Source of the DNA: Owenia fusiformis
Lineage: Eukaryota > Annelida > Polychaeta > Sabellida > Oweniidae
Length of the DNA: 64,000 nucleotides
NCBI GenBank assembly: GCA_903813345.2
Contig: CAIIXF020000008.1
Location: 17,592,822 to 17,656,821, forward strand
Direction: 5' to 3'
Of this stretch, positions 22,815 through 31,700 are shown piece by piece. The position numbers and the translations under genes are program-made. Under the pieces are notes generated by a model, which saw nothing but the letters and a program-made list of their open reading frames with translations, had not been told where the DNA came from and did not search any database. The first letter of the stretch is position 1, and each line of letters starts with the position of its first letter.

Positions 22815-23503
22815 TGTCCGTCTTGACCCTTCTCTATTATATTACGAAACTTCCTCAACATAAGCCTAAATTATTTTATTGTCTTTCTTCTTTATTATTT
22901 CAGTCTAAAATTCTTATTTTCAATTTTCTATAATTTCACAATTTCTCTTTAATATTTTATAACCACTTCATGACTTCATTCTTCAATAGTTTTTCTAAAA
23001 TTCTGTTAAATCACCTTTTCCCTTTCTATTTATATAGTTCTAAATCTCAGCACATTGTTGAATCCTCCATCTCAGAATTGAACAATATCCTCCTCGGATT
23101 ATTCTTTTTGGTGAGGCAAATTCTGTCAGAAATTCTACTTTCTTCTGAGATGGAAGATTCTAACTTTTCTTCCATAAACAAACACCACAGGAGGTCTGTC
23201 CCCAGTCATGGAGATGTCCCAATGCCATACTACTCTGTGTTAAATTGTTTACAAATTGTGCATTGGAACACCTCCTTCGGCTGGCTGAGCTGTTGAAGCC
23301 GTCAGACTATCATAACTTTCCAGAAAGACACTTCATGATATTGATGTTTACATTACAGAGGCAAAAACGCCAAAACCATCTCGCTTCAGAAAATACTATG
23401 AACATACAAACAACTTTAGGGCAAGTTAATCTTCAAAGTTTAGTTGATTGAATAACAAATGTCTTTCTGGAGGTTAAATTGTCTTTAAGCATTTTCACTC
23501 ACA
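22815..23503 (-). repeat. 3' LTR, 689 bp, intact
   Basis: On the minus strand it starts TGTGAGTGAAAATGC and ends AGACGGACA. It matches the two pieces of the 5' LTR (35341-35406 and 39414-40040) with only a couple of visible differences (for example cattgttgaatc against cattgtagaatc, and a one-base difference in the tcttt run near 22881). An AATAAA polyadenylation signal lies on the minus strand at about 22875-22880, 60 bp before the LTR end. Confidence 0.93.
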
Positions 23504-23516
23504 CTACCCCCCTCCT
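23504..23516 (-). promoter_or_regulatory. Polypurine tract (plus-strand primer) next to the 3' LTR
   Basis: The minus strand reads GGAGGGGGGTAG directly before the LTR's TGTGAG, the expected place and composition for a retroviral PPT. Confidence 0.75.
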
Positions 23517-25027
23517 GGAATCAGACCTCCGGGCTGAGATAGAGAAAGACAATAAAAAAAACCATGCGCAAACAGAAAAGATCAACACACTCAACCCCAA
23601 AGAAACAACATTACCCCAAATACAAGCAACAGCTGAACAACTGTACTATACTCATTAACAAGCATTATCATCCAAAATCTCCAAAACACCGAATAAATAC
23701 CCATTCGGAGCATTTTGGTATAGAGTGTGTTGATTTATCCAAAAATAGATTATAGAAAGCATGTAAGCTCAGTAATATAATATTTACAATAGTAACCAAT
23801 TAAATCAATCAAATATAGTTGCAAAAATGCAAATTTCTTCCTAACTCTAAGTTCAATATGAAACGGAACATGATAGTCTAAAATCACATGTCCTGAACAT
23901 TCATTAACGAAACTAACATCTTTTAACTACATACAAAAATAAATCAGCTGTCTGGTCTACACTTGAAAGTGATACTTCAAATCAACCGCACACAACACAA
24001 AGAATATAACATTTACACATATGGATGCATATCAGATCCACATAATTATGTGGAAATGTTATTCCATCTTTCTATAAAATATACATATTTCTGATATTGT
24101 TATAATATATAATGGTATAAAATATAAAATTATATACATGAGAGTATATATAAAAGATATAAAGGTAATATAATTTGTCATACATTATATACAAAATTCT
24201 CAGTAGGTCTCAACTATTACTGTGTAAAATGACAGTACAAGGTACAGGCCATTTTAAAAACTGAAACAATTCTTCTTCAGTTGATAATAAATCAACTTCA
24301 TTTATTCAAATCAAAATCTAATCACCACTATCTCACTTCCGAAAAACAGAGAAATTGGCCAGAAACATTTGGAGACCACATGTTATATATTCATACAATA
24401 AGACCATAACATCCACAGATATGCTTTAGGACACAGGTTTTTGTTTTTTAAAAGAAAGAAATCATGAATGAACTCACCTATTATAAACGTTTGTATGGAA
24501 TTAGACTAGGTTATGAATTGCAAAAATGGGAAGTTGACGTTTTAAAATTTTATATTCACTGCAAGGATAGGATCGAACTAGTAAAAAATGAATGTAAAGA
24601 AAGGAGAGAGTGGGAGCAGACGAATGATTGTGGGTGTTATTTCTGCAAGGTTAGGCTTGGTCTTGCATAAACGTAAGTATCTATAATATATACACATATA
24701 TCATTAGCATCATCAATATTCGCTATATCATCAGATTGGATCAATTTAAACCTTCGATAGGCTGAAATTCAAAGCCAGTAACACATTACATACTAAATGA
24801 AAGAATCATTAAGTACATACAATTTCTAGTACAGTATTCACTGTTTTCTTCACAAAATAACCTCATTGATAACAACAAGATATAAATATGCATTGCATAG
24901 CTTTAAGGGATAAGATAAACACAAGCAATGGTAGTAGTAGTATGACAAAATCATGATACATACCTCTCAACTTTACATAAAGAAATAAGTGAAAACCTAT
25001 TCATGGAAGCTAAATCTCTCATTAGAA
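23517..25027 (-). other. Retroviral 3' untranslated region
   Basis: About 1.5 kb of AT-rich sequence between the last minus-strand frame and the PPT. It includes near-pure AT runs around 24080-24200. No minus-strand frame of note is seen. On the opposite strand it carries the 68-codon frame at 24464-24670. Confidence 0.6.
24464..24670 (+). CDS. Antisense 68-codon frame in the retroviral 3' region (hypothetical)
   Basis: A + strand ATG frame, antisense to the provirus, with a balanced, charged composition (Lys/Arg/Glu-rich, amphipathic helix with ECKERREWEQ) and a terminal CGCYFC cysteine cluster. This is unlike the low-complexity chance frames nearby. A consensus donor gtaagt follows the stop by a few bases (about 24674). 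I do not recognise the protein. It may be a real antisense gene, a remnant of captured sequence, or chance. Confidence 0.25.
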   Translation: MNELTYYKRLYGIRLGYELQKWEVDVLKFYIHCKDRIELVKNECKERREWEQTNDCGCYFCKVRLGLA

Positions 25028-25627
25028 TTAGAAATGATTCATTAGATGCAAAGCCAGTGAATAATTTGTTTCGAAACTTGTCCCACATGACGCACAAAAA
25101 CTTCTTCCAACAATGTGATGACTTTTGTGGATATAATATAAAGTAGAATCAAGAAAAATGATCTCACACTGTACACAAACCCACATATTCATAAACCGTG
25201 AATATCGAACCACAGTCCCAAAGTGAAATGTGGTTCTATCTTCAACAATTGATGAAAGTGGGGCATTCACCATTACTGGTGAAAAGTCTTCACATCCTAC
25301 AGTTTCCCACTCACAACTCACAATTTCCCCCAGAAACATCTCACCCGTAAAATCAAAAGTATCTAAAAAATCATTCCAATCCATTGGCAAACCAGCTTCA
25401 GTCAAAGCTTTTTGTAAAATATCCTCCTCCTGTTCATTCATTTCTACAACTTCTATTGCATCTTCAAACATATCCTCAATTTCGAACAGATCATTGTCAA
25501 TAGAAAGAGGAGAAATGTCTTGATAAGTGTGTATGACTCCAGGAATAATGAATGGCCCCACATGATTTGTCCTGTCAACATATGTATTAAATTGTCGCCC
25601 ATGATTTTCTGTTTCTATAAATGAATT
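25028..25627 (-). CDS. Second part of the accessory zinc-finger gene (acidic region plus two C2H2 fingers)
   Basis: The frame stays open from directly after the TGA at 25628-25630 to its stop at 25028. It has no early ATG: counting from a GTG at 25561, the first Met comes about 30 codons in. It is in the same frame as the 143-codon zinc-finger frame just upstream. An acidic, hydrophobic region (LFEIEDMFEDAIEVVEM, then DWNDFLDTFDF) resembles an activation domain. Two C2H2 fingers close the protein: C129-C132...H145-H149 and C156-C159...H172-H176, counted from 25561. Together this looks like a DNA-binding transactivator. It is reached by read-through or splicing, or is cut off by a nonsense mutation in this copy. 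Confidence 0.65.
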   Translation of the reverse strand, partial: NSFIETENHGRQFNTYVDRTNHVGPFIIPGVIHTYQDISPLSIDNDLFEIEDMFEDAIEVVEMNEQEEDILQKALTEAGLPMDWNDFLDTFDFTGEMFLGEIVSCEWETVGCEDFSPVMVNAPLSSIVEDRTTFHFGTVVRYSRFMNMWVCVQCEIIFLDSTLYYIHKSHHIVGRSFCASCGTSFETNYSLALHLMNHF

Positions 25628-26059
25628 TCAATGGTGATAATCCAAAGTATAAAAATGGCAAGCAAAGTCTTTCTCGTCTCGGAAGATAGTTTTACAGAGA
25701 GTACAAAGTTTACTTTCATCATCATCGTGAGTTGACATGTGTAAACGCTGTATGACAATGTCAGTAAACGATATATTGCAGAATGAACAACGCAAATCTG
25801 AATCCTGAATTGATGAATTGTCTGAAGTAATTGAAGCTTGGTCGATTGTTATAATGTCTGATGGATTAATATGAGAGTTCAAAGACGAGTATGATGAATG
25901 GGATGATGATGAATCTCTGTTAAATAGCCAGTCTTTCACTAAATCTCCATCCGGCAAACTCTCATGACAATCTGACATATGATCGAAAAGTTTTAAAAAT
26001 TCATGAAAAATCTCAGAAAGTCCTGTCTCCTCTAAACATATTTGACAAGTCCATTCCAT
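25628..26059 (-). CDS. First part of the accessory zinc-finger gene (143 codons, C2H2)
   Basis: The ATG at 26059 directly follows a splice acceptor (minus strand tacatttcag, AG at 26061-26060), so translation would begin at the first bases of an exon. The protein has a Cys-Cys-His-His set in residues 5-32 with a long loop, a Ser-rich linker, a canonical C2H2 finger (C91, C94, H107, H111) and a third finger with C119, C122, H135 and a terminal His. It ends at TGA 25628-25630, but the same frame stays open beyond for 199 more codons with two further fingers. It sits after env, the usual place for a retroviral accessory regulator. Its regulatory role is an inference from domain content. Confidence 0.75.
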   Translation of the reverse strand: MEWTCQICLEETGLSEIFHEFLKLFDHMSDCHESLPDGDLVKDWLFNRDSSSSHSSYSSLNSHINPSDIITIDQASITSDNSSIQDSDLRCSFCNISFTDIVIQRLHMSTHDDDESKLCTLCKTIFRDEKDFACHFYTLDYHH

Positions 26060-26061
26060 CT
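26060..26061 (-). promoter_or_regulatory. Splice acceptor for the zinc-finger mRNA
   Basis: The minus strand reads attatacatttcag immediately before ATGGAATGG. The position, pyrimidine content and the abutting ATG all support a subgenomic mRNA. Confidence 0.55.
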
Positions 26062-26146
26062 GAAATGTATAATTTTAAATTCATATTAGAATCTAGATCA
26101 CTGCAAAATTATAAGGAAATGGTCATTGCTAAAAAAATCACAGATT

Positions 26147-28114
26147 TTAAACAGATGTTTCGGCCATCACAATTACTTCATTGTCAGAGTGAGATTGGTT
26201 AGAATTTTTCTTTGCACCTTTTGCCACCACCTTTCCCAACCTTATCAAAATAGCGCGCTGTCTTTTATACAGTATTAACAGACCAACTGATAACACAGAT
26301 AATACCACAAGTACCATAATTTGAATCAAATCGACCCAAGCGGAATTCAATGCCTTTAAGGCTGGAGCACTTGGATATAAAGGTTCCTGAATCCATGAAC
26401 CACTTTCTTTAATGTTTGCAACTACATCTAATAATTTGTGTTTAAACTGTTTGTCCCCAATTTCAGGATCCGTAAAATTGGGTACAACTGGCAGTTTCAT
26501 TGGTTCAAGATCCTGTAAATCCTCCACTTTTAAAAATGGTGCCACCTTACCATCAGAGAAATGAAAGTGAAATGGCACGTTTGGTTGTACTTGTGATTCC
26601 ATAATGGCAACCGTTCTACATGTAGACACGTCAGCAAACAATTTCTGGTTTACTGACGTTACTACACATCCACAGGGTATTTTTGCAAAACATGCTAAAT
26701 TATAACATAACTGTTTACTGTTTCCTTTACATGACATTTTTACCAGTCCAGTTCCATTCGACAACATCAGATAACGTCCTACATAAGCTAAATCATCAGT
26801 CGTGTAATTCAAGGCAACATTTATAGTGCATGCTTCAGATGCTGCTACAAGATTTCCGAGATATATCTGCGCAATGCAAGAGTTCAGAGTCAAACGTCGT
26901 GGTCTTAAAGGTCCGTTACAGCTTGAAGTACCAATACAAGACAGATATTCGCTTGTTGACATTTCTATATACCGGTCAGCCGCAGCACTTATGCCGAAAT
27001 AGTCAGGCAAATTCATAACTCTTGTCATCGAGCGTCCTTTTAATCCAACAGGTAAAACATGTATCGAATATAGATTAAGTGGACTTTGAGCTTTGTGAAT
27101 AGGGATGTGAATCTGGATATACAAAGCTTCTTTTGTCGCAGCAGGGAAGCAAACAACATCCCGATAATAGAAAGCTATATTCTTATGAGTGATTTCCCAG
27201 TCCTTCTCTTGTGAACGCAACGACTGCTCCACCTCTTGTAGTATCCATTGCAGTTTTGCAGGTTCAATAAGTGGTTGTGGAAGTCGTCCAGCTAAGAGAG
27301 TTTGAACACCACTTAAAAATGCTGCATATCCTGTCTCAATTAATGCCAAATGTTGACTGTGCACTCTCAATGCATCAACTAACACAATCATTACAGATTC
27401 TACAAAATGAGAGTGTTGGATTGCAGCATCAAATTGTTGCTGAATATCAAATAATGTTGTTGAAACGTTCATAAAATATTGTTTCACTCGAATCTGGTTT
27501 TCCTTTACAACTGATACCAAATTGTCCACTCTACTATTTGTTAGATTTGTGATTGCCAATATCTCTCGTCGCATATTGTTTGCATTTGAGATTATACTCC
27601 TCTGCGATGTTTCAAGTGTAGATATATGCTCGCTCAGCACTTTAACACTGTCAGCTGTAGCCACTCCAAATAAATAGGACATTGCATCCCCAATAAAAGG
27701 TAACAATGCCCGCTTTAGATTAATGTCCCTTAATTTTGGTAGCGAATGCTGCACATCTCTTGTCATTTTTGTGATCCGAGCATCTAGTTCCTGTATATCA
27801 GTGTCCATTTGTCTAACAACATGTTTTGCTCTTTCACAAGTAGAGAAGGTTGTGTAGGAGTCAAGACTATGACCTGTCGCATTAGAGGACAGGTTGGCAT
27901 ATACCAAACAGTCAATATCTTTTGCTAGACGTTCATGTACCGGATTTGGCCACTTGAAGCCCAAAGTATAATAGAATTTTGACTCTGACACTTCAAGTTT
28001 CCTTACCGGATTGAATAACACACCAAACTGTTCATTCAAAACAGGATCTATCCCACAAATCTGTCTAAATAACGCTATAATCAGCCACACTCGAAACATA
28101 TTGTCAGCTATCAT
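26147..28114 (-). CDS. env: Envelope glycoprotein, F-type fusion protein
   Basis: A 655-codon frame with an ATG at 28114. It has a hydrophobic N-terminal signal segment (residues 5-20), several N-glycosylation sequons, and a basic dipeptide cleavage-like site at residues 134-135. The following fusion-peptide-like segment 136-150 (ALLPFIGDAMSYLFG) leads into a heptad helix. A C-terminal membrane anchor spans about 592-615, followed by a 40-residue basic tail. This layout, with the cleavage site before a Phe-Ile-Gly / Leu-Phe-Gly segment, is that of baculovirus F-type and insect errantivirus Env proteins. The frame is complete and unbroken. It lies 13 nt after the preceding 70-codon frame and would be expressed from a spliced mRNA. 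Membrane fusion is inferred from the layout, not shown. Confidence 0.85.
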   Translation of the reverse strand: MIADNMFRVWLIIALFRQICGIDPVLNEQFGVLFNPVRKLEVSESKFYYTLGFKWPNPVHERLAKDIDCLVYANLSSNATGHSLDSYTTFSTCERAKHVVRQMDTDIQELDARITKMTRDVQHSLPKLRDINLKRALLPFIGDAMSYLFGVATADSVKVLSEHISTLETSQRSIISNANNMRREILAITNLTNSRVDNLVSVVKENQIRVKQYFMNVSTTLFDIQQQFDAAIQHSHFVESVMIVLVDALRVHSQHLALIETGYAAFLSGVQTLLAGRLPQPLIEPAKLQWILQEVEQSLRSQEKDWEITHKNIAFYYRDVVCFPAATKEALYIQIHIPIHKAQSPLNLYSIHVLPVGLKGRSMTRVMNLPDYFGISAAADRYIEMSTSEYLSCIGTSSCNGPLRPRRLTLNSCIAQIYLGNLVAASEACTINVALNYTTDDLAYVGRYLMLSNGTGLVKMSCKGNSKQLCYNLACFAKIPCGCVVTSVNQKLFADVSTCRTVAIMESQVQPNVPFHFHFSDGKVAPFLKVEDLQDLEPMKLPVVPNFTDPEIGDKQFKHKLLDVVANIKESGSWIQEPLYPSAPALKALNSAWVDLIQIMVLVVLSVLSVGLLILYKRQRAILIRLGKVVAKGAKKNSNQSHSDNEVIVMAETSV

Positions 28115-28127
28115 TATGTAGAACGGT

Positions 28128-28340
28128 TCACTCTTCTGGTGTACGCATCAGTGAATAAATATATTCATAACGTTCATCATTTTGATTGTCAGGTTCTGCT
28201 GGAGAATTCAAAAATGAGTGATTTCCATTACGTAAATGTGAAAAGTCTGTATCGGGCACATTATCGAGATGAGACAATGAAAGGTCAATTCTCTGAGGTC
28301 TATACCAGAAGTAGGTAATTGTAGTTAGTCTATCCATCAT
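28128..28340 (-). CDS. Small frame (70 codons) just upstream of env
   Basis: The minus strand has a strong splice acceptor tgtccctttatttgcag (AG at 28343-28342). Two adjacent ATGs follow at 28340 and 28337, opening 70 codons that end 13 nt before the env ATG. The product is Asp/Asn/Pro-rich with a Tyr-rich end (YEYIYSLM). I do not recognise it. The frame extends upstream of the acceptor to 28397 but those codons would be intronic. It could be a small accessory protein or merely the leader frame on the env mRNA, which would need leaky scanning or reinitiation for env. Confidence 0.45.
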   Translation of the reverse strand: MMDRLTTITYFWYRPQRIDLSLSHLDNVPDTDFSHLRNGNHSFLNSPAEPDNQNDERYEYIYSLMRTPEE

Positions 28341-28341
28341 T

Positions 28342-28343
28342 CT
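28342..28343 (-). promoter_or_regulatory. Splice acceptor for the small-frame/env mRNA
   Basis: A pyrimidine-rich ttaatttgtgtccctttatttgcag on the minus strand, the best acceptor in the accessory region by eye. Confidence 0.6.
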
Positions 28344-28362
28344 GCAAATAAAGGGACACAAA

Positions 28363-28671
28363 TTAATCGTTTTTCTTTGTTGTCTGCGAATATTCATTCA
28401 AAACGTATTTGTTTTTTAAATATTGTATCTCCTGCCTAATCAAATAATTTTCGAGTTGTAAACGTTCATTGTCATGACTCAGGTCATCTCTTTCAATCTC
28501 TAACTGACGTTTACGCCTATTTCTCGATCTAGAAGCATACTGTCGGTTCTTCAAAACTCGTCTTCGCTGCCTGTAATATCCCTTTGTAAATTCATTACAA
28601 TTCTTTATTGCGTTACGAAATGTAGTCAAGTTCAAATTAACAAGTTCCTCATCAGATAGTTCAACTGTAGC
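28363..28671 (-). CDS. Maf-like bZIP accessory protein of the retrovirus
   Basis: The open frame runs from directly after an in-frame TAG (28674-28672) to a stop at 28363. It encodes an ELSDEELVNL-type segment, a short helix, a basic region RRRVLKNRQYASRSRNRRK and a leucine zipper (heptad Leu/Asn repeat ending IQYLKNKY). A conserved SD-LV helix preceding an RR-LKNR-YA basic region is the hallmark of Maf-family bZIP factors (extended homology region plus basic region), as opposed to CNC, Jun or CREB types. There is no ATG before the domain. An AG at 28673-28672 could be the splice acceptor, and the frame then matches an ATG at the leader donor (35130-35128). It lacks any activation domain, like small Mafs. 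Capture from a host maf gene is an inference. Confidence 0.8.
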   Translation of the reverse strand, partial: ATVELSDEELVNLNLTTFRNAIKNCNEFTKGYYRQRRRVLKNRQYASRSRNRRKRQLEIERDDLSHDNERLQLENYLIRQEIQYLKNKYVLNEYSQTTKKND

Positions 28672-28775
28672 CTATTGGGATTCACCGCTCACTGTGGTAT
28701 TCTCCCTAGTTTTCTCCATTCTCATCTCAATTGAGAAAGCACTATAATACAATAGTATAATACATTAGTGACAGT

Positions 28776-31700
28776 TTACTCAGACTCACTTTTACAGCAG
28801 TCTGTTTGCTCATCAATTTCTAATTTAACTGTATCTGTTTTTACAGTACAAGAGTCATCAGATAGACATCTATCAAAGTAAGGTTTGAGCCTGTTATGAT
28901 TCACAACATGTTCTTTAGAACCTTTCACTTTCTTAATCCGAAATACAAGATCAGACAGTTTGTCAATGATCAAATAGGGTCCATCCCAAAAACAAGTCAA
29001 CTTGGTAGCGCATCCATCTTTAATCCGGGGGGTGTACAGTAAAACTAGTTCATACTCATTTTTGTGAATCCCATGATGATCGTATTGTTGTTTCCAAACT
29101 TTGCTCGAGACATCTAAAGTATCCCTCGTTAGTTCATGAACCAAGTGCATATGTTCAACCAAATCAGCAACATATGTATTCAGTGATTTGGAAGTGACAG
29201 TCTCAGGACATCGACCAATTAATAAATCAATTGGCATTCTCAGCTCACGTCCAAATAATAGTTCATTTGGACTAAATCCTGTTGACCTGTGAATAGCATT
29301 ACGATATGCCATCATGGTTAATGGCAAATGTAAATCCCAGTCAGATTGATTTTTCGCAATAGTTTTGCTCAATATCGATTCAAATGTCAAATGGAGCCTC
29401 TCAATCAATCCACTTCCTTGGGAATGGTACGGAGTGGACATAGTGTGATCTATCCCCAAAATATCACAAAGAGAAGCAAACAACTTTGATGTAAACTGGG
29501 TTCCTCTATCCGAGTGGATAAGCAATGGTATGCCGAAGATACTCAAAAAGTTATCAACAAGCACACGTGCTACAGTTTCAGCTTCCATATCCTTCATTGG
29601 AACAGCTATAGCAAACCGAGTAAAATGATCAGATATTGACAGAACATATTTATTCCGCCTAACTGTCCTAGGGAAAGGTCCTACAATGTCCAGAGAAATT
29701 CTCTCCAATGGTGCTCCAACATTATACAACTTCAGAGGTGCCTTTGGAGTTTGATGAGGACGCTTTCGTCTTTGACAGCTATCACATGTTTTCACCCAAT
29801 TTTCTATGTCACGTCTATATCCATACCAATAAAATCTACCCCTTGCCTGCTGAAGAGTCTTGTCAGCTGCATAGTGACCACCTGCTGGAGAATCATGTAG
29901 ATACTTCATAATCATGAGCCTCATTCCCTTAGGAACAACTAACTGCCATTTAGTTGTTGATGTATTCAGGACTATCCATCTTCGATACAACACCCCTTCA
30001 ATAAGGAGAAGCCTGTTCCATTGAGAGACATAAGACTTTATCTCTGGACTGAGACCTGATATTTCATGCCATTCCGGTCTTTTGTCAATCTCTTTCCAGT
30101 TAATAATTTTCGCGAGAACTTGATCCTGTAACTGATATTGTCGTATTTGATCAGTATTCAGCGGACTTGGCCAAGAGAAGTTGACCTTATCATCTTCGGT
30201 AGATGTCTTTGGCTCAAGACGTTTCTTCTGAGCTCTCGTCAACACCATAACGTCATGTGAGACATTTCTTTCTTTTGATAATTTTTCGGCAAGCTCCTTT
30301 CGCTCACAATGGCTGCATTTATCTGGGCATGGTCTACGAGAGAGAGAATCAGCATTTCCATGCTTTATTCCACTCCGGTGCTCAACAGTATATTTGTACA
30401 TTCCCAGTGTCTCCAACCATCTTGCTAACTGTCCTTCTGGTTGTTTAAAATTAAAGAGCCATTGTAGAGCGCTATGATCAGTCCTAATCTTGAAGTCTGC
30501 CCCAAACAAGTAATGGTGAAAATGTTTAACAGATTTCACCACTGCTAGAAGCTCACGTCTGGTGGCACAATAATTTTGTTCTGAACGATTTAATGCTGTT
30601 GAATAGTAGGCTATTACAGTCTCCACGTCATTATGTTTTTGAGATAATACTGCACCAATAGCCCATCCGCTAGCATCAGTGTCCAAAATATACTGAGCAC
30701 CAACAATTGGATAAGACAAAACGCAAGTTGTTGCAAGCTTTTCCTTAAGTTCGTTGAAAGCCTTATCACAGTCTGCATCCCAAATAAAAGTTGCTCCATC
30801 TCCTGTTAGTTTATGCAAGGGTCTAGCTATATTCGCAAATCCTTTAACAAAACGTCTGTAATATGATGCCAAGCCGAGAAACGACCGGACCTCTTTCTTG
30901 CTTCGTGGCCTCCTCCAGTTTTTCACAGCATCAGTTTTCACTGGGTCAGTTTGTATGCCATCAGACGATACAATATGCCCTAGAAACTTGCATGAACTTT
31001 GACAAAGATGACACTTCTTCGGAGATAATTTTAGTCCAGCTTCTTTCATAGCTGTAAAAACAGTCCTTAAATTGTCTAGATGTTGGTCAAAATCATTTCC
31101 AAAGACGATTATGTCATCGAGATAGACCAAGCAAATTTGCCATAGGTTCCTTGCAAGAATTGTCTCCATCAATCGTTCAAATAGGCCGGGTGCATTCATA
31201 AGTCCAAAAGGTAGCACCTTGAATTCAAGAAGACCACGTCCTGGTACGGAAAATGCAGTTTTTGGTATATCATCGGGATGTAAGGCCACTTGCCAATAAC
31301 CAGATGAAAGGTCAAGTGAACTGAACATTTTTGCTCCTCCCAATACATCAAGTGAGTCATCAATCCTTGGTAATGGAAAGCTATCTGCTATTGTCACCTG
31401 GTTCAGTTTTCTATAATCAACACAAAATCTTGTGCTGCCATCTTTCTTCCTTACAAGAACAATTGGCGAACTCCATGCCGACTGACTTGGCTGTATTACA
31501 CCTGCCTCCAGCATCCGATCCACCTCCTTGTGAGCTTCTTCTCTTTTAGCCAAAGGTAAGCGCCTCGGGGATTGCTTGATAGGAGTTGCATTGCCAGTGT
31601 TTATTGTATGCTGGACAATTTGTGTATATCCTATATCATTTTTAGACTTTGAGAAAGTACTGCTAAATTCCACTAGTAATTTCCTAAGTTTTTCAATTTC

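Noticed and set aside
22970..23451. + strand frames repeated at 39507 and 50623
   Set aside because: They lie inside the LTR on the opposite strand and their conservation follows from LTR identity.
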